From positions 1 to 50,249 of the forward strand of contig NZTV01000028.1 in NCBI GenBank assembly GCA_002703245.1: a stretch of DNA of 50,249 bases, read 5' to 3'. Both the position numbers and the translations under genes were made by a program. Below are positions 40,812-48,562 of the stretch, one piece after another. Within the stretch, counting starts at the first letter, position 1; each line of letters starts with the position of its first letter. The notes below the pieces were generated by a model, which saw nothing but the letters and a program-made list of their open reading frames with translations, was not told where the DNA came from and ran no database searches. Origin of the DNA: Microbacterium sp. (lineage in GTDB: Bacteria; Actinomycetota; Actinomycetes; Actinomycetales; Microbacteriaceae).

Positions 40812-41840
40812 TCAGGACAGGCCGCTGTAGGCGTGGAGGCCCTGGAAGAACATGTTCACGATCGTGAAGTTGAACAGCACCGCGACGAAGCCGATGATCG
40901 ACAGCCACGCCGAGCGGGTGCCGCGCCATCCGCGCGTCGCACGCGCGTGGATGTACCCCGCGTAGAGCACCCAGATGACGAAGGTCCACACTTCTTTGGT
41001 GTCGAAGCCCCAGTAGCGCCCCCATGCGTCGTTGGCCCAGATCGCACCGGCGATGAGCGTGAAGGTCCAGAAGATGAAGCCGATGATCGCGAACCGGTAG
41101 GCGAGGGACTCCAGCGCCTCCGCGCTCGGGAGGGTGCGGAGGAAGCCCGGCCCGGTCTTCACGAGCTGCCCCTCCTGCGCCTCGGCGACCTTGCGCTCGC
41201 GACGCGCCTGCAACAGCTGCACGATCGACAGGCCGAAGGCGAGGGCGAACAGCGCGGTCGCGAGCGAGGCGACGAACACGTGGATGACCAGCCACACCGA
41301 CTTCAGCGGATCCATCAGCGGGACGACCTCGACGTAGAACGACAGCGTCGCGCCGCCGAGCAGCACGACCGCCAGGCCGGTGATGAAGGTCCCCAGGAAG
41401 CGTAGGTCGTATTTGACGAGCGCGGCCAGGTAGACCGCCACGACCAGGAGGAGACCGGTCATCGCGAACTCGTACATGTTCGACCACGGCACGCGTTCGG
41501 CGGCGATGCCCCGCAGCACGGTGGCCCCGAGGTGGAACAGGAACGCCAGCACGGTCAGCGAGGTGCCGATGCGGGCCCACACCAGGCGAGGCCGCTTGCC
41601 GGGTGCCATCCCGATCTCGGCCCCGGCGCGCTCCTCCCGTGCCCTCACGTCGGCAAGGCTCTCTCCACCGGCCGCGACCAGTTCGCGCTCGCGTGCGCGG
41701 GCGTCCTTCGCCTCGACGGCCAGCGCCGAACGGCTCGCCAGATCGATCGCGTAGGCGATGAACGCGAGCGCGTACACCGCGATGGCCGTCCAGACCAAGA
41801 GCACCGAGACGTCGTCGAGCGTGAGGGCGGTGTCGGACAT
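40812..41840 (-). CDS. ccsB: cytochrome c biogenesis protein CcsB/ResC (haem-handling, WWD domain)
   Basis: 342 residues with about eight helices. The WWD-type haem motif WANDAWGRYWGFDTKEVW lies near residue 275, and conserved haem-ligand histidines occur in HLGATVLRG, LVIHVFVA and GYIHARATRGW. With ResB it carries haem across the membrane and attaches it to apocytochrome c (System II). TAGACT (41847-41852) is 6 nt before the ATG, giving a promoter inside the end of resB and a likely leaderless transcript of its own. The gene starts 4 nt after resB. Confidence 0.95.
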   Translation of the reverse strand: MSDTALTLDDVSVLLVWTAIAVYALAFIAYAIDLASRSALAVEAKDARARERELVAAGGESLADVRAREERAGAEIGMAPGKRPRLVWARIGTSLTVLAFLFHLGATVLRGIAAERVPWSNMYEFAMTGLLLVVAVYLAALVKYDLRFLGTFITGLAVVLLGGATLSFYVEVVPLMDPLKSVWLVIHVFVASLATALFALAFGLSIVQLLQARRERKVAEAQEGQLVKTGPGFLRTLPSAEALESLAYRFAIIGFIFWTFTLIAGAIWANDAWGRYWGFDTKEVWTFVIWVLYAGYIHARATRGWRGTRSAWLSIIGFVAVLFNFTIVNMFFQGLHAYSGLS

Positions 41841-41844
41841 GGCG

Positions 41845-43590
41845 TCAGTCTACTTTCGGCGTGTCGGAGGGGGACGGGGTCGAGCTCGACCCCCGGGCGG
41901 ACAGGCGTGGGCGTAGCGCCGCCTCGTGCGTCCGGGCGAGCTTGTCGACCGCGGCCGTCAGCGTGGGATCCTCACCCCGCGCAAGACCGGCGTACTCGAG
42001 CTCGACGGCGCCGTCCCGCGCGGTCGCGGTGACCCACATCCGCCGTCGGGGGACGAACAGCCCCGCCAGCAGCCCCAGGGTCGCCAGCACGGCGAAGGCG
42101 AGCACCCACGGCGCACCGACGTCGCGATGGATCGAGAGCGAGACGAAGCGCTTCACCGACTGCTCGTATCCGTCGACGCCGGCCGGAGTCTCGTTCTCGA
42201 AGGTGACCGTGCCGAGTCCGTCGGGGAGCTCGGCGGTGTCGCCGGGCGCCAGCTCGAGAGCGGGCTCGTCGACACCCCGTCCGGCGAGCTGGGTCATGTC
42301 GGTCGGGTCGAGCGTGTACACCGAGCGGGGCGTGCCGTCGTCGATGCCGAGGTCGCCGGCGTAGACGTTGATCGTGACGACCGGGTTCACCAGCGCGGGG
42401 TACGCCGAGGTGAAGGCCCCGGAGGCCAACTCGAATTGCGTCGGGTAGAAGAACGCGGTCATCCCGAGCTGGTCCGGAAGCCCGTCGGGGACCTTGATCA
42501 CCCCGAGGGAGGTCATGTTCGTGTCCTGCGGCAGGAAGGGCACCGACTCGGAGAAGACGACGTCGCCGTCGGCGTCTCGCACGGTGATCGTCGGGGCGTA
42601 CCCGTTGCCCATGAGGTACACCCGGTCACCGTCGATGTCGACGGGGTGGTTCACGCGCACCGACTCCTCCGTGACCTCATCGCCGTTTCGGATCGTGAGG
42701 TTCGCCGAGAAGTCCCCGGCCTGCCCCGCCGCATTCGACCCGGCCGGTTCGTAGGTCACCTCGAACTCGTCCAGGGTGAGTGCGTAGGGGGTCAGTTCGT
42801 CGGTGTCGACGAACCGCCCCGGGTTGAACGAGGCGTAGTCCAGCATGGTGTTGACGAACGTGTCGCCTTCGACGATCACGCTCTGCCCCGTATAGGTGAA
42901 ACCCCCGCCGACCCCGACCGCGATCAGCACGCCGACGAGCGCGCCGTGGAAGACCAGGTTGCCGGTCTCGCGGGCGTACCCGCGCTCGGCGGAGACCGAG
43001 AGGCGTCCACGCGCGTCGTACCGCGCCACGCGGTAGCCCGCCCGACGCAGCTGCTCCCCGGCGAGGGAGACCGCCTCCTCCGCGGCTGCGGCGGGGTCGG
43101 CGTCCGCTGCGACCTGCAGCTGCGCCGAGCGGTGGTCGTCCAGCCGGGCCAGTCGCGCGGGCGTCCTCGGCGGCTGTGCGCGCAACGCCTTCGCGTGATG
43201 CTTGGTGCGCGGGATCACGCAGCCGATCAGCGAGACGAACAGCAGGATGTAGATCGCCGAGAACCACGGCGACGTGTACACGTCGAACATGCTGAGGTCG
43301 TCGAGGATCGGTGCGAGATCGGGGTTGTCGGCGTAGTACTGGGTCACGCCGTTGGGGTCGGCGCTGCGCTGGGGCACGAGCGAACCCGGCACGGCGGCGA
43401 TCGCGAGCAGGAGCAGCAGGACCAGCGCGGTGCGCATGGACGTCAGCTGCCGCCATCCCCACCGCAACCAACCCGTCACGCCCAGCGCGGGCTGCACCGC
43501 GTCGGATTCGCCACCGGGGGTGCCGGCGTAGTCGTCGGGGCGGAGGGTCCCCTCCCCCTCCGACGTCGGCTCAGAGCGGGAGCGGGACAT
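41845..43590 (-). CDS. resB: cytochrome c biogenesis protein ResB
   Basis: 581 residues. After a ~45-residue polar N-terminus come helices LTSMRTALVLLLLLAIAAVPGSLVPQR and AIYILLFVSLIGCVIPRTKHH, then a third at GNLVFHGALVGVLIAVGVGGGFTYTGQ. A large extracytoplasmic domain and a final helix (PWVLAFAVLATLGLLAGLFVPRR) follow. This is the standard ResB/Ccs1 plan; the conserved His of VFHGAL is a haem ligand candidate. The start ATG 43588-43590 lies 20 nt inside the end of ccdA, so translation is coupled. Confidence 0.95.
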   Translation of the reverse strand: MSRSRSEPTSEGEGTLRPDDYAGTPGGESDAVQPALGVTGWLRWGWRQLTSMRTALVLLLLLAIAAVPGSLVPQRSADPNGVTQYYADNPDLAPILDDLSMFDVYTSPWFSAIYILLFVSLIGCVIPRTKHHAKALRAQPPRTPARLARLDDHRSAQLQVAADADPAAAAEEAVSLAGEQLRRAGYRVARYDARGRLSVSAERGYARETGNLVFHGALVGVLIAVGVGGGFTYTGQSVIVEGDTFVNTMLDYASFNPGRFVDTDELTPYALTLDEFEVTYEPAGSNAAGQAGDFSANLTIRNGDEVTEESVRVNHPVDIDGDRVYLMGNGYAPTITVRDADGDVVFSESVPFLPQDTNMTSLGVIKVPDGLPDQLGMTAFFYPTQFELASGAFTSAYPALVNPVVTINVYAGDLGIDDGTPRSVYTLDPTDMTQLAGRGVDEPALELAPGDTAELPDGLGTVTFENETPAGVDGYEQSVKRFVSLSIHRDVGAPWVLAFAVLATLGLLAGLFVPRRRMWVTATARDGAVELEYAGLARGEDPTLTAAVDKLARTHEAALRPRLSARGSSSTPSPSDTPKVD

Positions 43591-44395
43591 TGACGAGCAC
43601 CCCCTGGAGTCGGGTCATGAGAGAGGTCCACACCCCGGAGACCATCAGCACGCCGAGGGCGACCAGGAGCGCGCCCCCGATGATGTTGACGGTGCGGATG
43701 TGGCGGCGCAGGAACGCGACCGAGCGGGTCGCCCAGCCGAAACCGAGCGCGAGTAGAAGGAAGGGGAGCCCCAGTCCCAGCGAGTACGCCAACCCGAGGA
43801 TGCCGGCCCGTACCGGGTCGCCGAGGTTCCAGGAGACCGAGATGATCGCGGCGAGGGTCGGTCCGATGCACGGCGTCCACCCGACGCCCATCGCCAATCC
43901 GAGCAGGGGCGCGCCGATGAGTCCCAGGTTGCCGCGCACCTGCGGATGCACGGTGCGTTGGGCGAAACCGAACACACCGATGAAGACGAGGCCGAGCAGG
44001 ATGACCACGACCCCCAGCACGCGGGTGATCGGGTCCGCATACTGCAGGAAGAACCGGCCGAGGGTGCCGCCGAGGATGGTGACGGCCATGAACACCACGG
44101 TGAACCCCGCGATGAAGAGCATCACACCCAGCAGCAGTCGGCTTCGCGGTGTCGCCTCGACAGGAGAAACCTCGACCGGAGCGGCCGAGGATCCGGCGGT
44201 CGTGTCCGCCTCCCCCCGGATCTCCTGTCGTGTCGACGGGGGTGCGGGGCGTCGAGGGGCCGCGGCCCCGCCGAGGAACCCGAGGTATCCCGGCACGAGG
44301 GGCAGCACGCACGGGGAGAGGAAGGACACCAGGCCCGCCAGCACGGCGACCGGGACGGCGAGCCACATGGCTCCGCCGAAGACGAGTTCGGTCAC
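43571..44395 (-). CDS. ccdA: CcdA/DsbD-family thiol electron carrier
   Basis: 274 residues from GTG 44393-44395. Six helices. The paired redox cysteines are in FLSPCVLPLVPGYLGFLGG (helix 1) and GVGWTPCIGPTLAA (helix 4). An Arg/Pro/Ala/Thr-rich loop of about 50 residues between helices 1 and 2 is longer than usual. CcdA moves reducing power from cytoplasmic thioredoxin to the outside thioredoxin-like protein that keeps the apocytochrome haem site reduced. It overlaps the TlpA-like gene by GTGA upstream and resB by 20 bp downstream. Confidence 0.93.
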   Translation of the reverse strand: MTELVFGGAMWLAVPVAVLAGLVSFLSPCVLPLVPGYLGFLGGAAAPRRPAPPSTRQEIRGEADTTAGSSAAPVEVSPVEATPRSRLLLGVMLFIAGFTVVFMAVTILGGTLGRFFLQYADPITRVLGVVVILLGLVFIGVFGFAQRTVHPQVRGNLGLIGAPLLGLAMGVGWTPCIGPTLAAIISVSWNLGDPVRAGILGLAYSLGLGLPFLLLALGFGWATRSVAFLRRHIRTVNIIGGALLVALGVLMVSGVWTSLMTRLQGVLVNVPLPL

Positions 44396-45021
44396 GAGGA
44401 CTCCGCGAGCGCGTCGCTCACGAGCGTCTCGAGCACAGAGGCGTCCTGCAGCTGTCCGATGATGCGCGCCGCGACGCGGCCCTCGACGTCCAGGACGAGG
44501 GTCGTGGGGGTGGCGCTGATGGGCGTCGCCTCGGCGAAGGCGAGTTTGACCTCCGGGGTGACCGACGCAAGCACACTCGGGTAGGTGATCTTGTAGGTCT
44601 CGGCGAACGCGAGCGCCGTTCCGGCCGAGTCGGTCGTGTTGATGCCCAGGAACGCCACGTCCTCACCCTCGAAGGAGGTGTACGCCTCTTCCAGAGCCGG
44701 CGCCTCGGCTCGGCACGGACCGCAGGCGGCGTACCAGAAGTTCACGACGAGCACCTCGTCGTCGAAATCGGTGTCGCTGACGGTGCCGCCGGTGTCGAGT
44801 TCACCCGAGAACGCGACCGGCTCGCCGCGCTCGTCGGCCGGGATCTCCACGATGCGCAGCCCGTCGGCGGCGATGAAGCCCTTGTCGTCCCCCGCGCGGT
44901 ACTGCTCGGCGAGCGGATCGTCGTTCGCGCATCCGGCGAGCACGCCTCCGACGACGGCGACGGTGAGCGCGGCGGCGGCGACACGGCCGAGGCGTGACGC
45001 GCGGAGGGGACGGGAGCTCAT
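44392..45021 (-). CDS. TlpA/ResA-like thioredoxin-fold lipoprotein
   Basis: 209 residues from ATG 45019-45021. The signal peptide ends in lipobox LAGC (about Cys31). The thioredoxin active site is NFWYAACGPCRAEAPAL (CGPC), and the cis-Pro segment is ISATPTTLVLD. As part of the ccs/res cluster it likely reduces the CxxCH disulfide of apocytochrome c, receiving electrons from CcdA. The start overlaps the histidine phosphatase stop (ATGA) and the stop overlaps ccdA (GTGA). Confidence 0.93.
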   Translation of the reverse strand: MSSRPLRASRLGRVAAAALTVAVVGGVLAGCANDDPLAEQYRAGDDKGFIAADGLRIVEIPADERGEPVAFSGELDTGGTVSDTDFDDEVLVVNFWYAACGPCRAEAPALEEAYTSFEGEDVAFLGINTTDSAGTALAFAETYKITYPSVLASVTPEVKLAFAEATPISATPTTLVLDVEGRVAARIIGQLQDASVLETLVSDALAESS

Positions 45022-45647
45022 ACGGCGCCCACATCCACGGCGTCGGAGGTCTGCGCCGGTTCGGCGTACGAGACCTCGGTCCACAGTCCGTCGCGCATCT
45101 CGAAGGAGGTCACGCTCGAGAGGGCGCAGCGGCGACGACGGGGGTCGTGCTGCGAGGGCTCTCCGGCCACGGCGAGGTGGGTCACCCAGATCGGCAACTG
45201 GTGGGAGACGATCACCGCGTCGCCGGACTCGGTGCGCTTCCACGCGTCGGTCATCGCGGCGTTCATCCGCACGATGACCTCGGCGTACGGTTCCCCCCAG
45301 CTGGGGATGGCGGGCTTACGCAGGTGACGCCAGTTGAACGGGTTGATGAGGGCGATCTTCATCCGGCGACCCTCGAACACGTTCGTCGGCTCGATCACCC
45401 GCTCATCGATGTGGGGGTCGACGCCGAAGAGGTCGGCGAACGGTTCCGACGACTCTCGTGTGCGCTGCAGCGGAGAACAGGTGAGCGAGCCCACCTCGCG
45501 CCCCGAGGCCTGCACCCACTCCGCGGCGGCGCGGGCCATGTCGCGTCCGGCGGAGCTCAGTCCGTACCCGGGCAGTCGTCCGTAGAGCACGCCTCGGGGG
45601 TTGTAGACCTCCCCATGGCGCACGAGATGAAGGCGTTCGGCGGGCAC
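45018..45647 (-). CDS. histidine phosphatase (phosphoglycerate mutase-like) family protein
   Basis: 209 residues from GTG 45645-45647. The N-terminal catalytic motif is LHLVRHGEVYNPRGVLYGRLPGYGLSSAGRDMA (RHG), and the second His is in AVIVSHQLPIWV. The substrate is unknown; members include phosphoglycerate mutases, cobalamin phosphatases and sugar phosphatases. Leaderless promoter: TACACT (45654-45659) is 6 nt before GTG. It is the first gene of the cytochrome c maturation run, with overlapping stop and start. This placement is common in actinobacteria but its reason is unclear. Confidence 0.9.
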   Translation of the reverse strand: MPAERLHLVRHGEVYNPRGVLYGRLPGYGLSSAGRDMARAAAEWVQASGREVGSLTCSPLQRTRESSEPFADLFGVDPHIDERVIEPTNVFEGRRMKIALINPFNWRHLRKPAIPSWGEPYAEVIVRMNAAMTDAWKRTESGDAVIVSHQLPIWVTHLAVAGEPSQHDPRRRRCALSSVTSFEMRDGLWTEVSYAEPAQTSDAVDVGAV

Positions 45648-45671
45648 CCGCCCAGTGTACGTGGGGGACTG

Positions 45672-46736
45672 CTATGGACGGGCTGAGCGTCGGCTGGATC
45701 GGGTCTGTCCGGCGGTCTCGGCGGAGGGCTCCCCGACGGCGCCCGTCATCCCGTCCGCGCCACCCGCGGGGGCGGCCGCGCGCCGGGAGAAGAAACGTTC
45801 GACCGCGACCAGGCTGAGGACGATCGCCGCGCCGACGACCGCGAGCACGATCGGCAGGACGATCGGCTCGTAGGGTGCCGTGAGCGCGCCGATGCCGTGG
45901 TCCTCCCCCACCGGCAGCTCCTGCCACGGCCACAGCGCGCGGAGCGAACCGAGCATGAGGCCGGCCATCGCGATGAGGGTCAGGCGCCGGTGGTGGTGCA
46001 GAAGCCACGTGATCACGCGGACGATCGTCACCAGTCCCACGAGCGCGCCGAGGGCGAAAACGGACAGGTATCCCAGGTCGCGCTCGTCGACGGCGCGCAG
46101 AGTGGGCGTGTACAGGCCGATCGCGAGCAGGAAGAACGATCCGGAGACGCCCGGCACCACGAGGGCGCAGACGGCGACCGCCGCGGCGAGGAAGACGACG
46201 ATGAGCGGCGGGTCCGCTTCGAACGACCCGCCGGCGACGTCGATGGCGAGGAAGGCGACGGCGGCTGCGGCGACGAACAGCACCACGCCGCCCACACGCG
46301 CGCCGGGCGTGCGTCGCGCACGGGGGATCAGGTGCAGCGGTACGAAGATGCTCGCCGCGACCAACCCGAAGAACAACCCGCGCGACGCTTCGACGTTCTC
46401 GGTCACGAGCGACTCGACGATTCCGGCGAGGGAGAGCACCATCGCCGCCATCCCGACCAGCACCGGCACGACCAGCACCCAGTCCGCACGGCGGATGCCC
46501 TGGACGAAGCCGGAGCGACGGTCCGGGCCGAACAGCAGACGTGTGAACGCCACCACGACGTGGTCGGCCGATTCGATCAGCCGCTCGTACACGCCCGTGA
46601 TGAGCGCGATGGTCCCGCCCGAAACGCCGGGGATGAGTTCGGCGAGGCCGATGAGTCCGCCCCGGACGACGTTCAGCAGGGCGACGAGCGCGGCGCGCAC
46701 GGGAGAAGTGGCGCGGCCGTTGTCGGTGGTGGTCAT
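45672..46736 (-). CDS. DUF368 polyprenyl-phosphate transporter (PopT-like)
   Basis: 354 residues with about nine helices. The two conserved family loops are GLIGLAELIPGVSGGTIALITGVYERLI near the N-terminus and VPGVSGSFFLLAIGLYTPTL in the middle. DUF368 (PopT) proteins recycle undecaprenyl phosphate across the membrane for wall synthesis. The C-terminal ~40 residues are a disordered Ala/Gly/Ser tail. The ATG has GAGGA about 5 nt before it, so this gene uses a Shine-Dalgarno leader; a possible -10 TAGCAT lies near 46775. It ends 12 bp before the phosphatase promoter region. Confidence 0.88.
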   Translation of the reverse strand: MTTTDNGRATSPVRAALVALLNVVRGGLIGLAELIPGVSGGTIALITGVYERLIESADHVVVAFTRLLFGPDRRSGFVQGIRRADWVLVVPVLVGMAAMVLSLAGIVESLVTENVEASRGLFFGLVAASIFVPLHLIPRARRTPGARVGGVVLFVAAAAVAFLAIDVAGGSFEADPPLIVVFLAAAVAVCALVVPGVSGSFFLLAIGLYTPTLRAVDERDLGYLSVFALGALVGLVTIVRVITWLLHHHRRLTLIAMAGLMLGSLRALWPWQELPVGEDHGIGALTAPYEPIVLPIVLAVVGAAIVLSLVAVERFFSRRAAAPAGGADGMTGAVGEPSAETAGQTRSSRRSARP

Positions 46737-46860
46737 CGGTCCTCGAGGTCTCGGACGGAAGGGTGCGTATCGATGCTAGAGGGCGCGTCCCGCCCGCGCC
46801 TGGGGTTTCCCCGCACGAGGCGGTGGGGGGCACGGCCTGCGGCGTCTAGACTCGGTCATC

Positions 46861-48204
46861 GTGAGTGAACGCGTTCTGGTCAAGGATCTGCAGGCCCGTC
46901 AAGACGGCCCCGTCTCGGTGTCGGGATGGGTGGAGACCGTCCGCGATCAGAAGAAGGTGCAGTTCGTCATCCTGCGCGATGAGACCGGCGCGGTGCAGCT
47001 GGTCAACCCGGCCACCCGAGAGGTCGGCGAGGACGCCACCCCCGAGCAGTCGGCGGCGCTCGCGCTCACGGAGACCATCTCCGCGCTCACCCACGGGAGC
47101 TTCCTCACCGTGCACGGTGCGCTCAAGCACGACGAGCGGGTCAAGCTGGGCGGCGTCGAGGTCAAGATCGCCACGCTCGACATCGCGAGCGAGGCGCTGC
47201 CGGAGACGCCGATCGCGGCGGACAGCTCGCTCGACAAGCGCATGGACTGGCGTTTCCTCGATCTCCGCCAGCGCCGCAACAACCTCGTCTTCCGTGTGCA
47301 GACGACGCTCGAGCACGCCATGCGGTCGTACTGGGTCGAGCGTGACTACATCGAGGTCCACTCGCCCAAGCTCATGGCCTCGGCATCCGAGTCGAACGCC
47401 GAGCTGTTCGAGGTGCCCTACTTCGAGGAGAAGACGGCTTACCTCGCCCAGTCGCCGCAGTTCTTCAAACAGATGGCGCAGGTCTCCGGCTTCGGCAAGA
47501 TCTTCGAAATCGCCCCGGCCTTCCGCGCCGACCCCTCGTTCACCAGCCGTCACGCGACCGAGTTCACCTCGATCGACGCCGAGATCAGCTGGATCGACGG
47601 GTGGGAGGATGTCGCCGCGATGCAGGAGGAGCTCCTCGTCACCGCGATCCAGGCCGTCGCCGACAAGCACGGCGACGAGATCAAAGAGCTCTTCGGCCTC
47701 GATATCGTCGTCCCGACGGTGCCGTTCCCGCGGATCCCGCTCGCCGAGGCGCGCGAGATCGTCGCCGCGCGCGGCTATGAGATCCCCCGGACCGACGGAG
47801 ACCTCGACCCCGAGGGGGAGCGCCAGATCGCCGCGCACGTCGAGGAGACATACGGGCACCCGTTCGTGTTCGTGACCGACTACCACCCCGAGATCCGGGC
47901 GTTCTACCACATGCGCGACGAGGAGAGCGGGCTCACCAAGAGCTACGACCTGCTCTACAAGGGTGTCGAGATCACGACCGGTGCGCAGCGCGAACACCGC
48001 GTGGACGTCCTGATCGAACAGGCCAAGGAGAAGGGGCTCGACCCGGAGCACCTCGACTTCTACCTCGACTTCTTCCGATACGGCGCCCCGCCGCACGGCG
48101 GATTCGGGATGGGCCTGGCCCGCGTGATGATGCTTCTGCTCGGACAGGAGTCGATCCGCGAGGTGACCTACCTGTTCCGTGGGCCCACACGGCTGGCGCC
48201 GTAG
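46861..48204 (+). CDS. aspS: aspartate-tRNA(Asp/Asn) ligase, short archaeal-type
   Basis: 447 residues from GTG 46861. The N-terminal OB-fold anticodon domain (SVSGWVETVRDQKKVQFVILRDETGAVQLV) is followed by the class II core. Motif 2 is FRADPSFTSRHATEFTSIDAEISW and motif 3 is GFGMGLARVMMLLLGQ; the flipping-loop and YFEEKTAYLAQSPQFFKQ segments are archaeal/eukaryal in style. The bacterial GAD insertion domain is absent, and the protein is ~140 residues shorter than typical bacterial AspRS (~590). Such enzymes are often non-discriminating, charging tRNA-Asn with Asp for GatCAB repair; this cannot be proven here. TAGACT (46847-46852) is 8 nt upstream. Confidence 0.93.
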   Translation: MSERVLVKDLQARQDGPVSVSGWVETVRDQKKVQFVILRDETGAVQLVNPATREVGEDATPEQSAALALTETISALTHGSFLTVHGALKHDERVKLGGVEVKIATLDIASEALPETPIAADSSLDKRMDWRFLDLRQRRNNLVFRVQTTLEHAMRSYWVERDYIEVHSPKLMASASESNAELFEVPYFEEKTAYLAQSPQFFKQMAQVSGFGKIFEIAPAFRADPSFTSRHATEFTSIDAEISWIDGWEDVAAMQEELLVTAIQAVADKHGDEIKELFGLDIVVPTVPFPRIPLAEAREIVAARGYEIPRTDGDLDPEGERQIAAHVEETYGHPFVFVTDYHPEIRAFYHMRDEESGLTKSYDLLYKGVEITTGAQREHRVDVLIEQAKEKGLDPEHLDFYLDFFRYGAPPHGGFGMGLARVMMLLLGQESIREVTYLFRGPTRLAP

Positions 48205-48211
48205 CGCCCGT

Positions 48212-48457
48212 TCAGCGCTGCAGCGCGTCTCGCAATCGATCCGCCGACACGCGCCAGTGCGCGTGGAACCGGCCATCGACGAGCACGACGGGGATCTTCT
48301 CCCACCACATCTCGTAGAGCGCGGCATCGTCCAGGATCGATCGCTCCACGACCTCGACCTCACCGTCGGGTCGCTCGGCGACGACGAGTTCGACGATCTC
48401 GCGCGCCACGTCGCACAGGTGGCAGTCGGGCTTGCCGATGAGGGTGATCGTGGTCAC
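48212..48457 (-). CDS. glutaredoxin-like (DUF836-type) thiol protein
   Basis: 81 residues. A single small thioredoxin fold, MTTITLIGKPDCHLCDVAREIVE, has the redox pair CHLC, and the cis-Pro region is EKIPVVLVDG. It is a cytoplasmic thiol-disulfide protein with no known partner. TACGAT (48464-48469) is 6 nt before the GTG start, so it is probably leaderless. It converges on aspS with a 7-bp gap. Confidence 0.88.
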   Translation of the reverse strand: MTTITLIGKPDCHLCDVAREIVELVVAERPDGEVEVVERSILDDAALYEMWWEKIPVVLVDGRFHAHWRVSADRLRDALQR

Positions 48458-48562
48458 GGCTCTATCGTAGGCAGGGCGCGAGGGGCATCCGGCGACGGTC
48501 CGGCGTCGTAGAGTGTCGGTTCCACCGTGGGCGGCCCCTCACGCCGCTCGGAAGGAGACCCG

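Noticed and set aside
41926..43593. Plus-strand open frame opposite resB
   Set aside because: No motif or start signal; the minus-strand resB is complete and overlaps ccdA properly.
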